Below are positions 1 to 8,055 of a stretch of DNA of 45,873 bases, one piece after another. The DNA is from a virus. A program made the translations under genes and the position numbers. Below the pieces are notes generated by a model. The model was not told where the DNA came from and did not search any database. It worked only from the letters and a program-made list of their open reading frames with translations. Positions within the stretch are counted from its first letter, which is position 1. Each line of letters starts with the position of its first letter. The DNA is taken from IMG/VR virus record IMGVR_UViG_3300042291_001523, positions 1 through 45,873 of that record; one strand, 5' to 3'.

Positions 1-1022
1 CCGCCTCGGTACCACAATATGCCCCAGAACAAGAGACAACAACACAAACGGATGAACCGGCGATAGTTGTTCCAGCAGATACCCAAGATGCAGCTGATGC
101 TGCAGTTGCGGATATTTTTGACGGCCCTATGTCTGATGCAGGACTTGCAAATGCAGTTGACGATTTGGTTGCAGATGCCGGAACACCAGAACAACTAACC
201 GCTGTTGTTAACTCACTTCTTGACCAAGAACTTTCAGATACTCAGTTTGCTACCGTAATTGAATCGGTGTTTGATGGACCTATGTCTAACGAGAACTTTG
301 CCGCTGCCGTAGATGCCGTATTTGAAGACCCAACTCAACTGTCCGACGCACAGTTTGAAGACGCGGTTGTGGCCGTATTTGACGGTCCATTGTCTAATGC
401 TCAGTTTGAAGACGCAGTAGAAGCCGTCTTTGAAGACACAAAGTCTCTTAGTGACGAGCAGTTTGACGCTGCAGTGCAGGCAGTGTTTGACGAGCCACTT
501 ACTACGGAACAATTCACCGAAGCTCTTACTGCCGTCTTTGACGAACCAATTACTGATGAGAAGTTTGACGCAATCATTGATGCTGTTTTAGACGAGCCAC
601 TTACTGGTGAGCAGTTTGAAGAACTGGTTAATGTCTTGGAATCAGAAACCGTTACCGAAGAACAGGTTGCGGCTGCAGTTGATTCAGTTATTGAAAACGG
701 AGTTACGGAAGACCAAGCAGTCGACCTTGCCACCAGCGAAAAGGTCTTGCAGAGCGTTGACGGAGACCAGGCAGCAGAAATCTTTGATGCGGTTGAAATA
801 ACTAACGTCACGCCCGAAGACGCAGAACAACTTGTCAATGCGGTCCAGGACGCACCTGTCGAAGTAAAAGAATCATTCGAAGCCGAAATCAATATATTCG
901 AGGGACCAGTTGACACCTATGTGCCTCTTGGTTCTTCGATTCCTGTTAGCGGTCGTCGTGTCATAATTGGTATTGGGACTGCTGTTTTGTTTTCTGTACC
1001 GCCAACAACTAGGAGAAAATAA
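1..1022 (+). CDS. Acidic 17-residue-repeat protein with C-terminal membrane segment (5' partial)
   Basis: The reading frame is open from base 3, so the start lies outside the window. The protein is a run of about ten units of roughly 17 residues, each with a core like LS-DEQF-AAV-AVFDEP; two units carry a two-residue insertion. Units are rich in Asp and Glu and poor in Lys. The last 35 residues contain a hydrophobic stretch (VIIGIGTAVLFSVP) ending in TTRRK, which looks like a membrane segment. It overlaps the next small membrane gene by TAATG and leads into the lysis genes. I do not recognise the family. A structural or envelope-associated role fits the position but is inference. Confidence 0.75.
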   Translation, partial: ASVPQYAPEQETTTQTDEPAIVVPADTQDAADAAVADIFDGPMSDAGLANAVDDLVADAGTPEQLTAVVNSLLDQELSDTQFATVIESVFDGPMSNENFAAAVDAVFEDPTQLSDAQFEDAVVAVFDGPLSNAQFEDAVEAVFEDTKSLSDEQFDAAVQAVFDEPLTTEQFTEALTAVFDEPITDEKFDAIIDAVLDEPLTGEQFEELVNVLESETVTEEQVAAAVDSVIENGVTEDQAVDLATSEKVLQSVDGDQAAEIFDAVEITNVTPEDAEQLVNAVQDAPVEVKESFEAEINIFEGPVDTYVPLGSSIPVSGRRVIIGIGTAVLFSVPPTTRRK

Positions 1023-1189
1023 TGTTTAAAAACTTTAAGGACGGCGTAAGCGACCTTGCTTGGACCATAGGTGGTACAGGTCTTGTCTTGATTACGTTAA
1101 GTGGAGACACTCAAAAGTGGGGACTATGGATATCTGGAATATCTTTGTTCGTTTATGGCATAGGTCTTGCATTAAAAAAAGAAGATTAA
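1022..1189 (+). CDS. Small two-helix membrane protein, 55 aa
   Basis: The ATG overlaps the upstream stop codon (TAATG), so translation is probably coupled. Two hydrophobic segments (about residues 12-26 and 36-50) are separated by a short polar GDTQKW loop, and the C-terminus is charged (KKED). Size, topology and position directly before an endolysin gene fit a holin or holin partner, but sequence alone does not show this. Confidence 0.6.
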   Translation: MFKNFKDGVSDLAWTIGGTGLVLITLSGDTQKWGLWISGISLFVYGIGLALKKED

Positions 1190-1229
1190 AGTGTAAAATT
1201 GTTGAGTTCGCAAATTATACGGAGGGCAC

Positions 1230-1760
1230 ATGCCAAGAAAGTATTCCTATTACCCAAGTTTTGATGGAAAAAAAGCCCAAGAGGGCACCCTAAAACTCGT
1301 TGAACTCTGTGGGAAAAGATGGAAAGCCACGAATTTGGGGATTTATTCCCCCAGATTGATGCGCAACTCTCACACTGTTGGCAAGAAGATTGGCGACCCA
1401 GGTATGGAGAAGTTCCTGAGCGTTCACGCAACTGGAGCCGCATGTGACGTTGGCTACACAGACCGCAAAGTTGGTCTTGAAATGTACAACTGGCTTCTCA
1501 AGTACACCAAAGAACTTGGTATTGAAGAAATCCACGACTACGCATTTGATGCCAATGCAAAAGATGGAAAGCCCGGCTATGGAAGAGGCTTCAGGTGCTC
1601 TCGCGGTGAGGGCGAGGCTGGGGTAAAAATTTATAACGAAAAAGATAACGCTGGAAGTTTCGGCGGTAAGTGGTTGCATTTAGAACTTTCACCAGAAATG
1701 GCAAAAGACGCAGCAAAGTTTGAAGCAGCGTGGCGCGCCCTTCCAAAGCCTGGTGCATGA
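1230..1760 (+). CDS. Endolysin-like peptidase, M15 (VanY/D-Ala-D-Ala carboxypeptidase) type
   Basis: The 176-residue protein carries the M15 zinc-peptidase signature S-x-H-x2-G-x-A-x-D at residues 64-73 (zinc ligands His66 and Asp73) and a third ligand motif W-L-H at 148-150. This family cleaves peptide cross-links in peptidoglycan. A GGAGGG ribosome site stands just before the ATG. There is no signal peptide, so export would need a holin, and candidate holins lie on both sides. The motifs make the family assignment fairly firm; the lysis role follows from the neighbours. Confidence 0.8.
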   Translation: MPRKYSYYPSFDGKKAQEGTLKLVELCGKRWKATNLGIYSPRLMRNSHTVGKKIGDPGMEKFLSVHATGAACDVGYTDRKVGLEMYNWLLKYTKELGIEEIHDYAFDANAKDGKPGYGRGFRCSRGEGEAGVKIYNEKDNAGSFGGKWLHLELSPEMAKDAAKFEAAWRALPKPGA

Positions 1761-1766
1761 TTTGCA

Positions 1767-1994
1767 ATGGAAGCAATTACAGTTGCTCTCATCACGGTAG
1801 TCGGTGCCGTACTAGTTGCCCTTGTTGAAAAAGGACGACGCGAAAACAAATCTGACCATGGAGTTGTTTCAGAAAAGCTTGACATTATTGGCAAAAGTCT
1901 TGGAAGGTCAATCGACCGTGTTGAAGAGACCGTTGTTCGTAACGAAGTAAAGCTTGACCAACATATTCGTGACCATGTAAAAGGGAACGTGTAA
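1767..1994 (+). CDS. DUF2746-like putative holin, 75 aa
   Basis: An N-terminal hydrophobic helix (residues 3-20) is followed by a polar stretch with SDHG and an amphipathic coiled-coil-like region (KLDIIGKSLGRSIDRVEETV). This matches the layout of DUF2746 proteins found next to lysins in mycobacteriophages, which are considered holin candidates. It starts seven bases after the endolysin stop and overlaps the next gene by TAATG. The family assignment is from memory of the pattern. Confidence 0.65.
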   Translation: MEAITVALITVVGAVLVALVEKGRRENKSDHGVVSEKLDIIGKSLGRSIDRVEETVVRNEVKLDQHIRDHVKGNV

Positions 1995-2113
1995 TGCGTA
2001 CTGTTTCTTTTTTTGCCGGACTACTGATTGTTGGCGCGGTGGCTTTGGCTTCTTTGCTCGCTGTCGTGTGGATTGAGGCTGTAAAAATCAGCAATAGAGA
2101 TAGTGAAATATAA
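1994..2113 (+). CDS. Single-pass membrane peptide, 39 aa
   Basis: The start overlaps the previous stop (TAATG) and the stop overlaps the next start in the same way. Residues 4-27 form one hydrophobic helix, followed by a short charged tail. The two tight overlaps argue that it is real despite its length. It may be an accessory lysis protein. Confidence 0.55.
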   Translation: MRTVSFFAGLLIVGAVALASLLAVVWIEAVKISNRDSEI

Positions 2114-2322
2114 TGGCTCCCAAAAAACCCGCCAAACCAGTAGCAGGACAAATCAAGCAAATAGTTCAGGACCCAGCCATATACGGCACTCAAGTTCTGT
2201 TTCTTGGTTCTAAAGGTTCCTCTTCTATCTGTGCCAAATGCGGCAAGTCAACAACTAGAGGAATGATTCGCATAAAAAACGAAAAAAATTATTGTTCAAA
2301 AGGATGTGCTTTTTCGTCATAA
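2113..2322 (+). CDS. Small zinc-binding protein, 69 aa
   Basis: A CAKC pair and a later CSKGC pair, about 20 residues apart, suggest a single treble-clef or zinc-ribbon site. The N-terminus is basic and Pro/Lys rich (APKKPAKP). It is translationally coupled to the preceding membrane peptide. Function unknown; RNA or DNA binding is possible. Confidence 0.6.
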   Translation: MAPKKPAKPVAGQIKQIVQDPAIYGTQVLFLGSKGSSSICAKCGKSTTRGMIRIKNEKNYCSKGCAFSS

Positions 2323-2373
2323 AAGCAATACCTAAAAACATGGGCCAGGGGATTGGCTCTAAATGGAGAGAAA

Positions 2374-2703
2374 ATGAAAAAAGAATTATTTCTAAATATC
2401 ATAATGCGCATTTTTGCTACCTTTGCTGCATCTGGTCTTGGAGTAATTGGTGCCGGAACAATTGCCGGAGTACCTGTCTGGAAATCAATATTTATGGCTG
2501 GCATCGCCGGCGTAGCTACCGTTGTCGAGGGACTCTCGCGTGCCTTCCTTGATGACGGCAAACTGACAGCAAAAGAAATAAATGCTGTCTTTTCTCGTTT
2601 CGACAAAAAAGGCTCGGCTGTCACCGAAGAAGAGATTGACAACCATGAGCAGAACGTTATTAAGAAAAGAACGGCTATCAAAGATACTTCTGCCTCAGTG
2701 TAA
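2374..2703 (+). CDS. r1t-type holin-like membrane protein, 109 aa
   Basis: The ATG at 2374 follows a GGAGAG ribosome site; an in-frame TTG at 2353 is less likely. Two hydrophobic helices (about residues 9-28 and 31-50) include a VWKSIFMAGIAG segment typical of r1t-like phage holins. A hydrophilic tail follows, with an EF-hand-like stretch (DDGKLTAKEINAVF, FDKKG). It closes the plus-strand lysis cluster, giving up to four candidate membrane lysis proteins around one endolysin. Confidence 0.65.
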   Translation: MKKELFLNIIMRIFATFAASGLGVIGAGTIAGVPVWKSIFMAGIAGVATVVEGLSRAFLDDGKLTAKEINAVFSRFDKKGSAVTEEEIDNHEQNVIKKRTAIKDTSASV

Positions 2704-2786
2704 GGAAGAATGGTAAATTGGGTTTAGGCCTTGCCGACCGTAAAGGGATGCGGTGATTTTTTCAAATTTATCCGAATTGACTTACC

Positions 2787-3131
2787 ATGAGTAGACACGA
2801 AGAGCTTCAACAGGTGTGGCACAACGATGGCCACAAGATTGAACTAAGAATCAACAAAGCTGAGCTAGAAGTTCTTTCCACGATTTGTCCCCACGAAGAC
2901 AGTTCTCCATGTAAAAACATGGCTGGTGATTGTGTGGTGACCTGGTTTATAGACCGTTTTGGGATGGAGTGCAATGGAGGCATATGTCCTCCTGCTGAGT
3001 TCATTGAAATATCATGGACAACTGTAGGGGATATCAACAATTTTGATTCCTGCCAAGTTTGGTTTATGCCATTGACTGATGACATCTTTAGCGCGTGGAT
3101 GATTTCTAACTCAATGGAAGAACTGGAATAG
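2787..3131 (+). CDS. Unknown 114-aa protein
   Basis: Soluble protein with six cysteines, including CPHEDSSPC and CNGGICPP, which could bind metal or form disulfides. The sequence CAAATTTATCCG stands just upstream (2763-2774). The 3' end overlaps the convergent gene at 3106 by 26 bases. I do not recognise the family. Confidence 0.6.
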   Translation: MSRHEELQQVWHNDGHKIELRINKAELEVLSTICPHEDSSPCKNMAGDCVVTWFIDRFGMECNGGICPPAEFIEISWTTVGDINNFDSCQVWFMPLTDDIFSAWMISNSMEELE

Positions 3132-3630
3132 GTTTATTCTTTTTTCTTTTTGTTGAGGCAATATTCTTGACTCTGTTTCTCTCTATGAATCTTGCATAGA
3201 TTTCATCAAGTACCTTCTCTTCAGCATCTAAGACTTTGTCGTCCATTGGGAGACCTAGGTTAGAAGAAGCAGAAAGTCGTTCCTGAGCAAGTATTGTGAA
3301 CTTCGCGCCTATCTCTTGCCTCATCTTGATTCTGTGCTCAGAGACGGCCTCCACCATGGCTCTCGTGCCATCTGGGGTAATTGTGTATAAACCGATTCTT
3401 TTAAAGTTTTCGTCTTTCAATGAACCAATTCGTTCGATTAATTTCTTAGTTAGAAGCTCGGTAATAGTTCTCCCAGAAAGTTCTATGTTTCTTTCATTGG
3501 GTCTAAAAAGGCCTGCCAGGCAGTCCGCCAAAGAGCGAGACGTAAATCCTTTAGCCCCTTTCATCTTCGCGTACGAGAGTGCTTTGTATTGCCTCGATGA
3601 ATAACTAAGTAGAACTTTTTCATGACTCAT
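3106..3630 (-). CDS. Winged-helix-like DNA-binding protein, 174 aa
   Basis: Residues 10-80 read like a winged helix: a helix with YKALSYAKMKGAKGFTSRSLADCL, then RTITELLTKKLIERIGS followed by a strand-like FKRIGLYTITPDG. The C-terminal half is helical and ends in a basic RKKNKPIP tail. It follows another winged-helix gene on the same strand. Likely a transcriptional regulator; the target is unknown. Confidence 0.6.
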   Translation of the reverse strand: MSHEKVLLSYSSRQYKALSYAKMKGAKGFTSRSLADCLAGLFRPNERNIELSGRTITELLTKKLIERIGSLKDENFKRIGLYTITPDGTRAMVEAVSEHRIKMRQEIGAKFTILAQERLSASSNLGLPMDDKVLDAEEKVLDEIYARFIERNRVKNIASTKRKKNKPIPVLPLS

Positions 3631-3645
3631 TAGCTGAGTATCGTA

Positions 3646-4083
3646 TTAGAAAACTTCTTCTTCTGCAACTTCAGGACGCGTGCTGTCTTTATTTATTTCC
3701 GTGATAGCAGACAATAAGTTACGTATATCAGGCTGGTTTGTTATTAATTTTTTATTACAACGATAGACATTTTGTCGATTGACTTTTGTCTTTGTAATTA
3801 GCCCTGCATTTATAAGGCTTTTAAGAGTTTTGTCAATCATGGTTTCACTTAAATCAAGATAAACCGAAATTGCCCTTATCGTCATCTCCTGGTCTTGCAT
3901 GATTGAAATCAATACTCTTCCCGAAGTAGACAAGAGACTGACCTCGTGTTCCTGGTGATAGCGGAGTATTTTCTTGGTGTCAAGAGCTTGCATCACTTTT
4001 TCAATAGCAACGTCGCTTTCTTCCCCTTTGGACAGCGCGTCTTCAAGCGCCTTTTTTATTTCATTGATTTTCTGAGACCTCAT
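3646..4083 (-). CDS. Winged-helix regulator (MarR/ArsR-like), 145 aa
   Basis: I use the internal ATG (MRSQKINEI) because the 20 residues upstream are Arg/Tyr-rich and look non-coding. Residues 55-100 have the helix-turn-helix-wing order of MarR/ArsR proteins (TSGRVLISIMQ, MTIRAISVYLDLSETMIDKTLKSLINAGLI, then a wing). The region between this gene and 4203 on the plus strand must hold divergent promoters. Confidence 0.6.
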   Translation of the reverse strand: MRSQKINEIKKALEDALSKGEESDVAIEKVMQALDTKKILRYHQEHEVSLLSTSGRVLISIMQDQEMTIRAISVYLDLSETMIDKTLKSLINAGLITKTKVNRQNVYRCNKKLITNQPDIRNLLSAITEINKDSTRPEVAEEEVF

Positions 4084-4202
4084 GAGATACCTGTACCTGC
4101 GTAGTCTGATGGTGTAGTGTGTGCGATAACGGTGTGACCGCAATTGAGAACACTACTTAAAAAAATGACCACGACAGTGACAATAGCAGATAAAGGGAAA
4201 CC

Positions 4203-4487
4203 ATGCTCAGTGATAGCCTCCAAAAATTAATGAAAAGCCCCACTGGTACAGGAAGGGACTGCAAGCTCGGAATGATTATTAATTCTTTAGATAAAGAAAC
4301 TTCCGAAGTATTGACAGAAGCCTTAAGCAGCAACGCTTCCACGATGGGTTTGGTACGAGCATTAAAAGAAGAGGGAATCTACCTGAGTAGGGAATACTTG
4401 GGGGAAAAGAGAACCCAGTGCTTTAAGGGTTCTGGAAGCAGCGCTTGTTGTTTAAATTCAGTTGACAAAAAAGAAAAGAAAAAATAA
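4203..4487 (+). CDS. Small HTH-like protein upstream of phosphoesterase, 94 aa
   Basis: A good ribosome site (AAAGGGAAACC) precedes the ATG. The middle contains helix-turn-helix-like sequence (STMGLVRALKEEGIYLSREYLGEKR) followed by Cys residues and a Lys-rich tail. Actinophages often have a similar small protein with an ALxxEGxxISxxS-type motif, sometimes considered a small terminase or regulator. The stop overlaps the next start (TAATG). Confidence 0.55.
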   Translation: MLSDSLQKLMKSPTGTGRDCKLGMIINSLDKETSEVLTEALSSNASTMGLVRALKEEGIYLSREYLGEKRTQCFKGSGSSACCLNSVDKKEKKK

Positions 4488-5689
4488 TGGCTGTCGATAA
4501 AGAAAATCTAAAATCAAACCTTAAAGGTCTTGCCAAAGAGCAGAACAGTAAAAAGACCCTAAATGACATTGCTGCAATGCTCGAAAGAAAGGGTATTGAC
4601 CCTAGTGAGGTTGGCTCTATTCAAAAGGTCTCCCTGTATCAGTCGGTCACAAAGAACCCAGATACAGGCGAAGCAATCGTCCATGACCTCCAGGCGATTC
4701 AATTTAGTCCTAGCTGGGACTCCGGACCGCAGTGGCCCCTTATGGAACAAGGGCCAAAAATACAACTACAAAAGCCAAGGACAAAATCGAACCCACCAAA
4801 ACAGTGGGAAGTGGCAGTTATCGTACCTGATATACAAATAGGTTTCTATCGCAAATCCCTTGATTCTGTTGAGCTGGAGCCAATTCATGACGAAGCAGCA
4901 ATAGCTGTTGCCTTGGGAGTCATTGAAGAGATGAACCCAGACCAGGTCATTATGGTTGGAGACAACTTGGACTTCGCCGAATTTGGTAAATATCTTACAG
5001 CTGCACCCTTCAAGCAGATGGTTCAGGCATCCATAGACAGGGCAACCATGCTTTGTGCTCAAATACGTGCGGCTGCACCAAGAGCAAAAATCACATGGAT
5101 TGCAGGAAACCATGAAGCCCGCATGGCTCGGTATATACAAACTAACGCAGAAGCGTCTTTCGGTATAACCAGAGGTAGAGCAAATGACGAACTCCGTGAG
5201 GGTTGGCCTGTCCTGTCTGTTCCGTTTTTGTGCAGAATGGACGAATTTGGTGTCGACTACCTTCCGGGATACCCAGAATCAGCTCACTACATCAACTCAA
5301 ACCTCATGATTGTTCACGGTGACAAGGTTGTTTCAAACAACTCAACCACCAAGAAGTATCTGGACAACGAACGAATTTCAGTGATATACGGACACATCCA
5401 CAGAAACGAGCTGGCTTATCGTACTTATCGCACAGACCAAGGACCACGCACCATCATGGCAGCCAGCCCTGGTTGTCTCTGCAGAGTAGATGGCGCTGTT
5501 CCTTCCACGAAATCTGGAATGGATGAATTCGGTAGACCACTACTCCAAGGAGCCGAGAACTGGCAACAAGGACTGGGCATTGTTACCTATCAGCCTTATG
5601 GTCAGGGTAACGAATGGTTCAACTACGAGCCAATGTGGATATACAACGGTCGAGGCATCTTTAGAGGCAAAGAGTACGTCGCAGAATGA
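4487..5689 (+). CDS. Calcineurin-like metallophosphoesterase, 400 aa
   Basis: The metallophosphoesterase motifs appear in order: D115-x-Q117, GDNLD at 158-162, GNHE at 207-210, HGD at 277-279 and GHIH at 302-305. These residues form a two-metal centre that cleaves phosphate esters. The first motif has Gln where most members have His (D-x-H), a variation seen in some families. About 100 N-terminal residues precede the catalytic domain and may bind a partner. The substrate cannot be inferred from sequence. Confidence 0.85.
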   Translation: MAVDKENLKSNLKGLAKEQNSKKTLNDIAAMLERKGIDPSEVGSIQKVSLYQSVTKNPDTGEAIVHDLQAIQFSPSWDSGPQWPLMEQGPKIQLQKPRTKSNPPKQWEVAVIVPDIQIGFYRKSLDSVELEPIHDEAAIAVALGVIEEMNPDQVIMVGDNLDFAEFGKYLTAAPFKQMVQASIDRATMLCAQIRAAAPRAKITWIAGNHEARMARYIQTNAEASFGITRGRANDELREGWPVLSVPFLCRMDEFGVDYLPGYPESAHYINSNLMIVHGDKVVSNNSTTKKYLDNERISVIYGHIHRNELAYRTYRTDQGPRTIMAASPGCLCRVDGAVPSTKSGMDEFGRPLLQGAENWQQGLGIVTYQPYGQGNEWFNYEPMWIYNGRGIFRGKEYVAE

Positions 5690-5928
5690 GCAACGAACAT
5701 TCAGGAGAATACGAGACATACACTCCAGAAGACCTATATAGGGACATGGAGGGCTTGCGTAAAGCGGGAATCATTGAAGTCACGGGTATCGCCGAAGACG
5801 GACAGTGGTTGTATAGCATGACCGAAGAAGGCAAAGGTCTGTACGAAGAGATGAAAAAGGGCGACCTTGAGGCACTCTTGAGAATCTTTGAAAGAATCGC
5901 CGAAATAGAAGACGAAGAGAACGACTAA
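5686..5928 (+). CDS. Small winged-helix-like acidic protein, 80 aa
   Basis: Starts within the phosphoesterase stop (ATGA overlap). The first 50 residues (DLYRDMEGLRKAGIIEVTGIAEDGQWLYSMTEEG) look like the recognition helix and wing of a winged-helix fold. The rest is a charged helix. Probably DNA-binding or a small adaptor; co-transcribed with the phosphoesterase and the proteasome-like gene. Confidence 0.55.
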   Translation: MSNEHSGEYETYTPEDLYRDMEGLRKAGIIEVTGIAEDGQWLYSMTEEGKGLYEEMKKGDLEALLRIFERIAEIEDEEND

Positions 5929-5932
5929 AAAA

Positions 5933-6565
5933 ATGACAACCGTAGTAGGAATACAAGGAGAAGGATACGCCGTTATTGCGGCAGACACACGTATTACCTC
6001 CTTTTCCGATGACGGACCGGCTTATCACATGACTAGCCTGGGTTCAGGGACTTCAAAGATAGCAACAAACGGCAAATACTTAATCGGTACAGCCGGAGAC
6101 CTAAGAGCAATTAATCTCTTAACTCACGCATTCGCTCCTCCTATAGTGCCGGCAGGTACAAAAGGCAAGAAGCTCGACCAGTTTATTACAGTTAAATTTA
6201 TACCAGCAATGAGAGCCTGCTTTGACCTTCATGGCTATTCTCCACCAGAGAACAAAGAGAACAAGGAACACATAGCAGAACAGGGTTCAACTCTCCTGCT
6301 AGTAGTCAATGCAACTATCTACGTTATAGACAGTGACTATTCCTGGCTCAATGACTCAACAGGACACTATGCGGTAGGCAGTGGTTCGGAATACGCCCTT
6401 GGAGCGATAAGCGCCCTAACTGGCGGAAAGAAACTATCCTCCACACAGGCAAAAAGCGTATGCCTGAAGGCTCTGGGAATCTCGGCAAGACTAGACCCCC
6501 ATACCGGTTCACCGTTTCATACATACGTCCAGACAACGGAACCTAAATCGCCGGCCTCAAAATGA
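5933..6565 (+). CDS. Proteasome beta-subunit/HslV-like Ntn hydrolase, 210 aa
   Basis: The protein begins Met-Thr-Thr, so removal of Met would expose the Thr1 nucleophile with no propeptide, as in HslV. Numbering from that Thr, Asp17 (AADTR) and a Lys in SKI at position 41 match the catalytic Asp17 and Lys33, with an insertion of about eight residues between them. The GTAGD turn, the GSGSEYALGA stretch (Ser129 region) and DPHTG (Asp166 region) are also present. The gene appears intact, so an active threonine protease is likely. It overlaps the next membrane gene by ATGA. No alpha subunit or ATPase for it is seen nearby. Confidence 0.8.
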   Translation: MTTVVGIQGEGYAVIAADTRITSFSDDGPAYHMTSLGSGTSKIATNGKYLIGTAGDLRAINLLTHAFAPPIVPAGTKGKKLDQFITVKFIPAMRACFDLHGYSPPENKENKEHIAEQGSTLLLVVNATIYVIDSDYSWLNDSTGHYAVGSGSEYALGAISALTGGKKLSSTQAKSVCLKALGISARLDPHTGSPFHTYVQTTEPKSPASK

Positions 6566-6792
6566 GCGAAACTACATGGACTTGGCTCCTGTTCCTGATG
6601 GAACTAGTCGGAGTATACGGAAGCTATACAGTAGGGAACAAGAAATGGCATGGGCATATGATTGTTGCCCTTCACTCATTCCCTTGGGCTATCTACTCAA
6701 TCATCTTCGACAAACCAGGCTTTCTGGCTATGTGGGTCCTATGGCAATGGGTTCACTGGCGCAACATGCTTAAATGGAAAAACAGAGACTAA
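6562..6792 (+). CDS. Small three-helix membrane protein, 76 aa
   Basis: Overlaps the proteasome-like gene by four bases (ATGA). Hydrophobic segments at about residues 8-22, 32-48 and 52-66 are Trp-rich (WVLWQWVHW). The layout recalls half of a PnuC-like transporter, but this is too weak for a functional call. Confidence 0.55.
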   Translation: MSETTWTWLLFLMELVGVYGSYTVGNKKWHGHMIVALHSFPWAIYSIIFDKPGFLAMWVLWQWVHWRNMLKWKNRD

Positions 6793-6969
6793 ATGGCCAT
6801 CGGTAGCGAACCCGAACTAGGCAAGAACTTCACTGTCTGGAAAGACATGTCTGAGCAAGACAGGGTTGACTGGTTCAAGTACATGAACGACAACTGGGGA
6901 AAATACCTTCAGGCCGGATACGCAACCCTCGTTCATGACAAAAACAACCGTTTCTACAAGAAACAATAA
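6793..6969 (+). CDS. Small unknown protein, 58 aa
   Basis: The ATG follows the previous stop codon without a gap. The protein is soluble and rich in aromatic and charged residues (FTVWKDMSEQDRVDWFKYMNDNW). It ends the plus-strand operon that began at 4203. A perfect palindrome AGATAAATTTATCT lies 25 bases downstream. Confidence 0.5.
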   Translation: MAIGSEPELGKNFTVWKDMSEQDRVDWFKYMNDNWGKYLQAGYATLVHDKNNRFYKKQ

Positions 6970-6993
6970 TCTTTCTTTACCAAGCTTTGCTTT

Positions 6994-7007
6994 AGATAAA
7001 TTTATCT
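6994..7007. repeat. Perfect palindrome AGATAAATTTATCT
   Basis: A 14-base perfect palindrome between convergent genes. Related copies are GGATAAATTTATCC at 44559-44572 and AGATAAATCTATCT at 37995-38008 (one mismatch). Single or partial copies lie near 2763, 12774 and 43819. Each arm contains AGATAA, the same core as the dispersed GAGTAGATAAC motif, so it may be a symmetric form of the same binding site. Confidence 0.5.
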
Positions 7008-7010
7008 GCC

Positions 7011-7265
7011 CTAAGAGTCCTTATTGACTATGGACCGTATGTCAGAGTAACAAGCATGCAGAGCCTCGGAAACTGTTTTCTTCGTCCCTGAACCAGAGAC
7101 TAATACGGTGTTCTTCTCGCGCGCCCATGCATTACACATCCAGCTTTGACCAATATGAAGCAACTCAAAGTCCATATTCATTAGCTCAAACCACTTTGTG
7201 TACTGGTCTATGTCGTGTGAGGTATTTAGGGATGGTTCTTGTGAGTGTCCGTATGTAACTGGCAT
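7011..7265 (-). CDS. Unknown 84-aa protein
   Basis: The ATG at 7265 is preferred over an in-frame TTG at 7283; neither has a strong ribosome site. The sequence is soluble, and its last 40 residues (NTVLVSGSGTKKTVSEALHACYSDI) look like a small folded domain. No family recognised. Confidence 0.45.
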   Translation of the reverse strand: MPVTYGHSQEPSLNTSHDIDQYTKWFELMNMDFELLHIGQSWMCNAWAREKNTVLVSGSGTKKTVSEALHACYSDIRSIVNKDS

Positions 7266-7413
7266 AAGGTAAGTATTGCACAACTGGCTTCACGAAGCTG
7301 AATATACAGACAAAACTAAACGTCGCAGAATTCCTTCCACGTTGTCAAATTCCGCATAAGGCTCAAACTCTCCCTAGAGAGAGAACACCTAGTAGTAGAG
7401 AACCCCCTACCGT

Positions 7414-7566
7414 TTACCCGTGCTTCTTCAGGTGAGCAGCAATTGCGTCTTTGATTACCTTTGAGTTGGATACTTCTTGTTTTCCTGCAAGCTTAGCAAT
7501 CCCATCCAGTGTCTCTTGATTAAGCCTGAAGGTTATGCGTGGGTATTCTGTTTCTGTTTTTGTCAT
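7414..7566 (-). CDS. Ribbon-helix-helix DNA-binding protein, 50 aa
   Basis: The sequence has the CopG/Arc pattern: a short beta-strand (PRITFRL), a helix (QETLDGIAKLAGK) and a second helix (NSKVIKDAIAAHLKKH). Such proteins dimerise and bind DNA with the strand. The start codon lies seven bases after a TATACT -10 box, so the mRNA is probably leaderless. Confidence 0.65.
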   Translation of the reverse strand: MTKTETEYPRITFRLNQETLDGIAKLAGKQEVSNSKVIKDAIAAHLKKHG

Positions 7567-7572
7567 ACCTGC

Positions 7573-7602
7573 AGTATAACCAGTTATTCAAAAGTCTGAC
7601 AA
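7573..7602 (-). promoter_or_regulatory. Promoter of the RHH gene, leaderless
   Basis: Reading on the minus strand, TTGTCA (-35) is followed after 18 bases by TATACT (-10). Transcription would start at or next to the ATG at 7566. Leaderless mRNAs are common in Actinobacteria. Confidence 0.55.
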
Positions 7603-7703
7603 CCTACAAAAAACACAAAAAATACTAGACAGGCACGCCTACACATATATGAGGCAGAATATATAAAGAAGCGAAATAAAGCAACATTTCCATAGGAGCA
7701 CTA

Positions 7704-8054
7704 GTGTCAAGTTCTGAAGAACAACCACAACAAAAATTACCCAATAAAAATACAGAACCTACATTGGGACTTGCTATACCTCGTAAAGATTGGTTTAGCC
7801 TTGCTAGTTGCAAAGGAAAAACAGAACTCATGTTCCCCAAACAACATAAGGACATTACATACATTGCACAAGCAAGAGCCATATGTAAAACGTGTCCGGT
7901 AAAAAATGAGTGTCTTGAGTATGCACTGGAGTTCCCGGCGGCAGATATGCATGGGGTATGGGCCGGACTAACTAGCAGACAGCTAGCCGCAGAGCAAAGA
8001 AGACGAAAGATAAAAGCCGTCCGACCAACGCTCGCACAAATGTGGGGAAACTGA
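7704..8054 (+). CDS. whiB: WhiB-family iron-sulfur transcription factor
   Basis: Four cysteines in WhiB spacing (C36, C61-x2-C64-x5-C70) would hold a 4Fe-4S cluster. The turn motif GVWAGLT follows at 84-90 and a basic tail (RRRKIK) after that. WhiB proteins bind the host sigma factor and occur only in Actinobacteria and their phages, which makes this the strongest host marker in the window. Start is GTG with an AGGAG ribosome site. A phage copy could divert host transcription or block superinfection, as proposed for WhiB of phage TM4. Confidence 0.9.
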   Translation: MSSSEEQPQQKLPNKNTEPTLGLAIPRKDWFSLASCKGKTELMFPKQHKDITYIAQARAICKTCPVKNECLEYALEFPAADMHGVWAGLTSRQLAAEQRRRKIKAVRPTLAQMWGN

Positions 8055-8055
8055 A

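Noticed and set aside
401-916. A 171-codon minus-strand frame rich in Ser and Thr
   Set aside because: The exact antisense of the repeat protein; its pattern mirrors the repeats.
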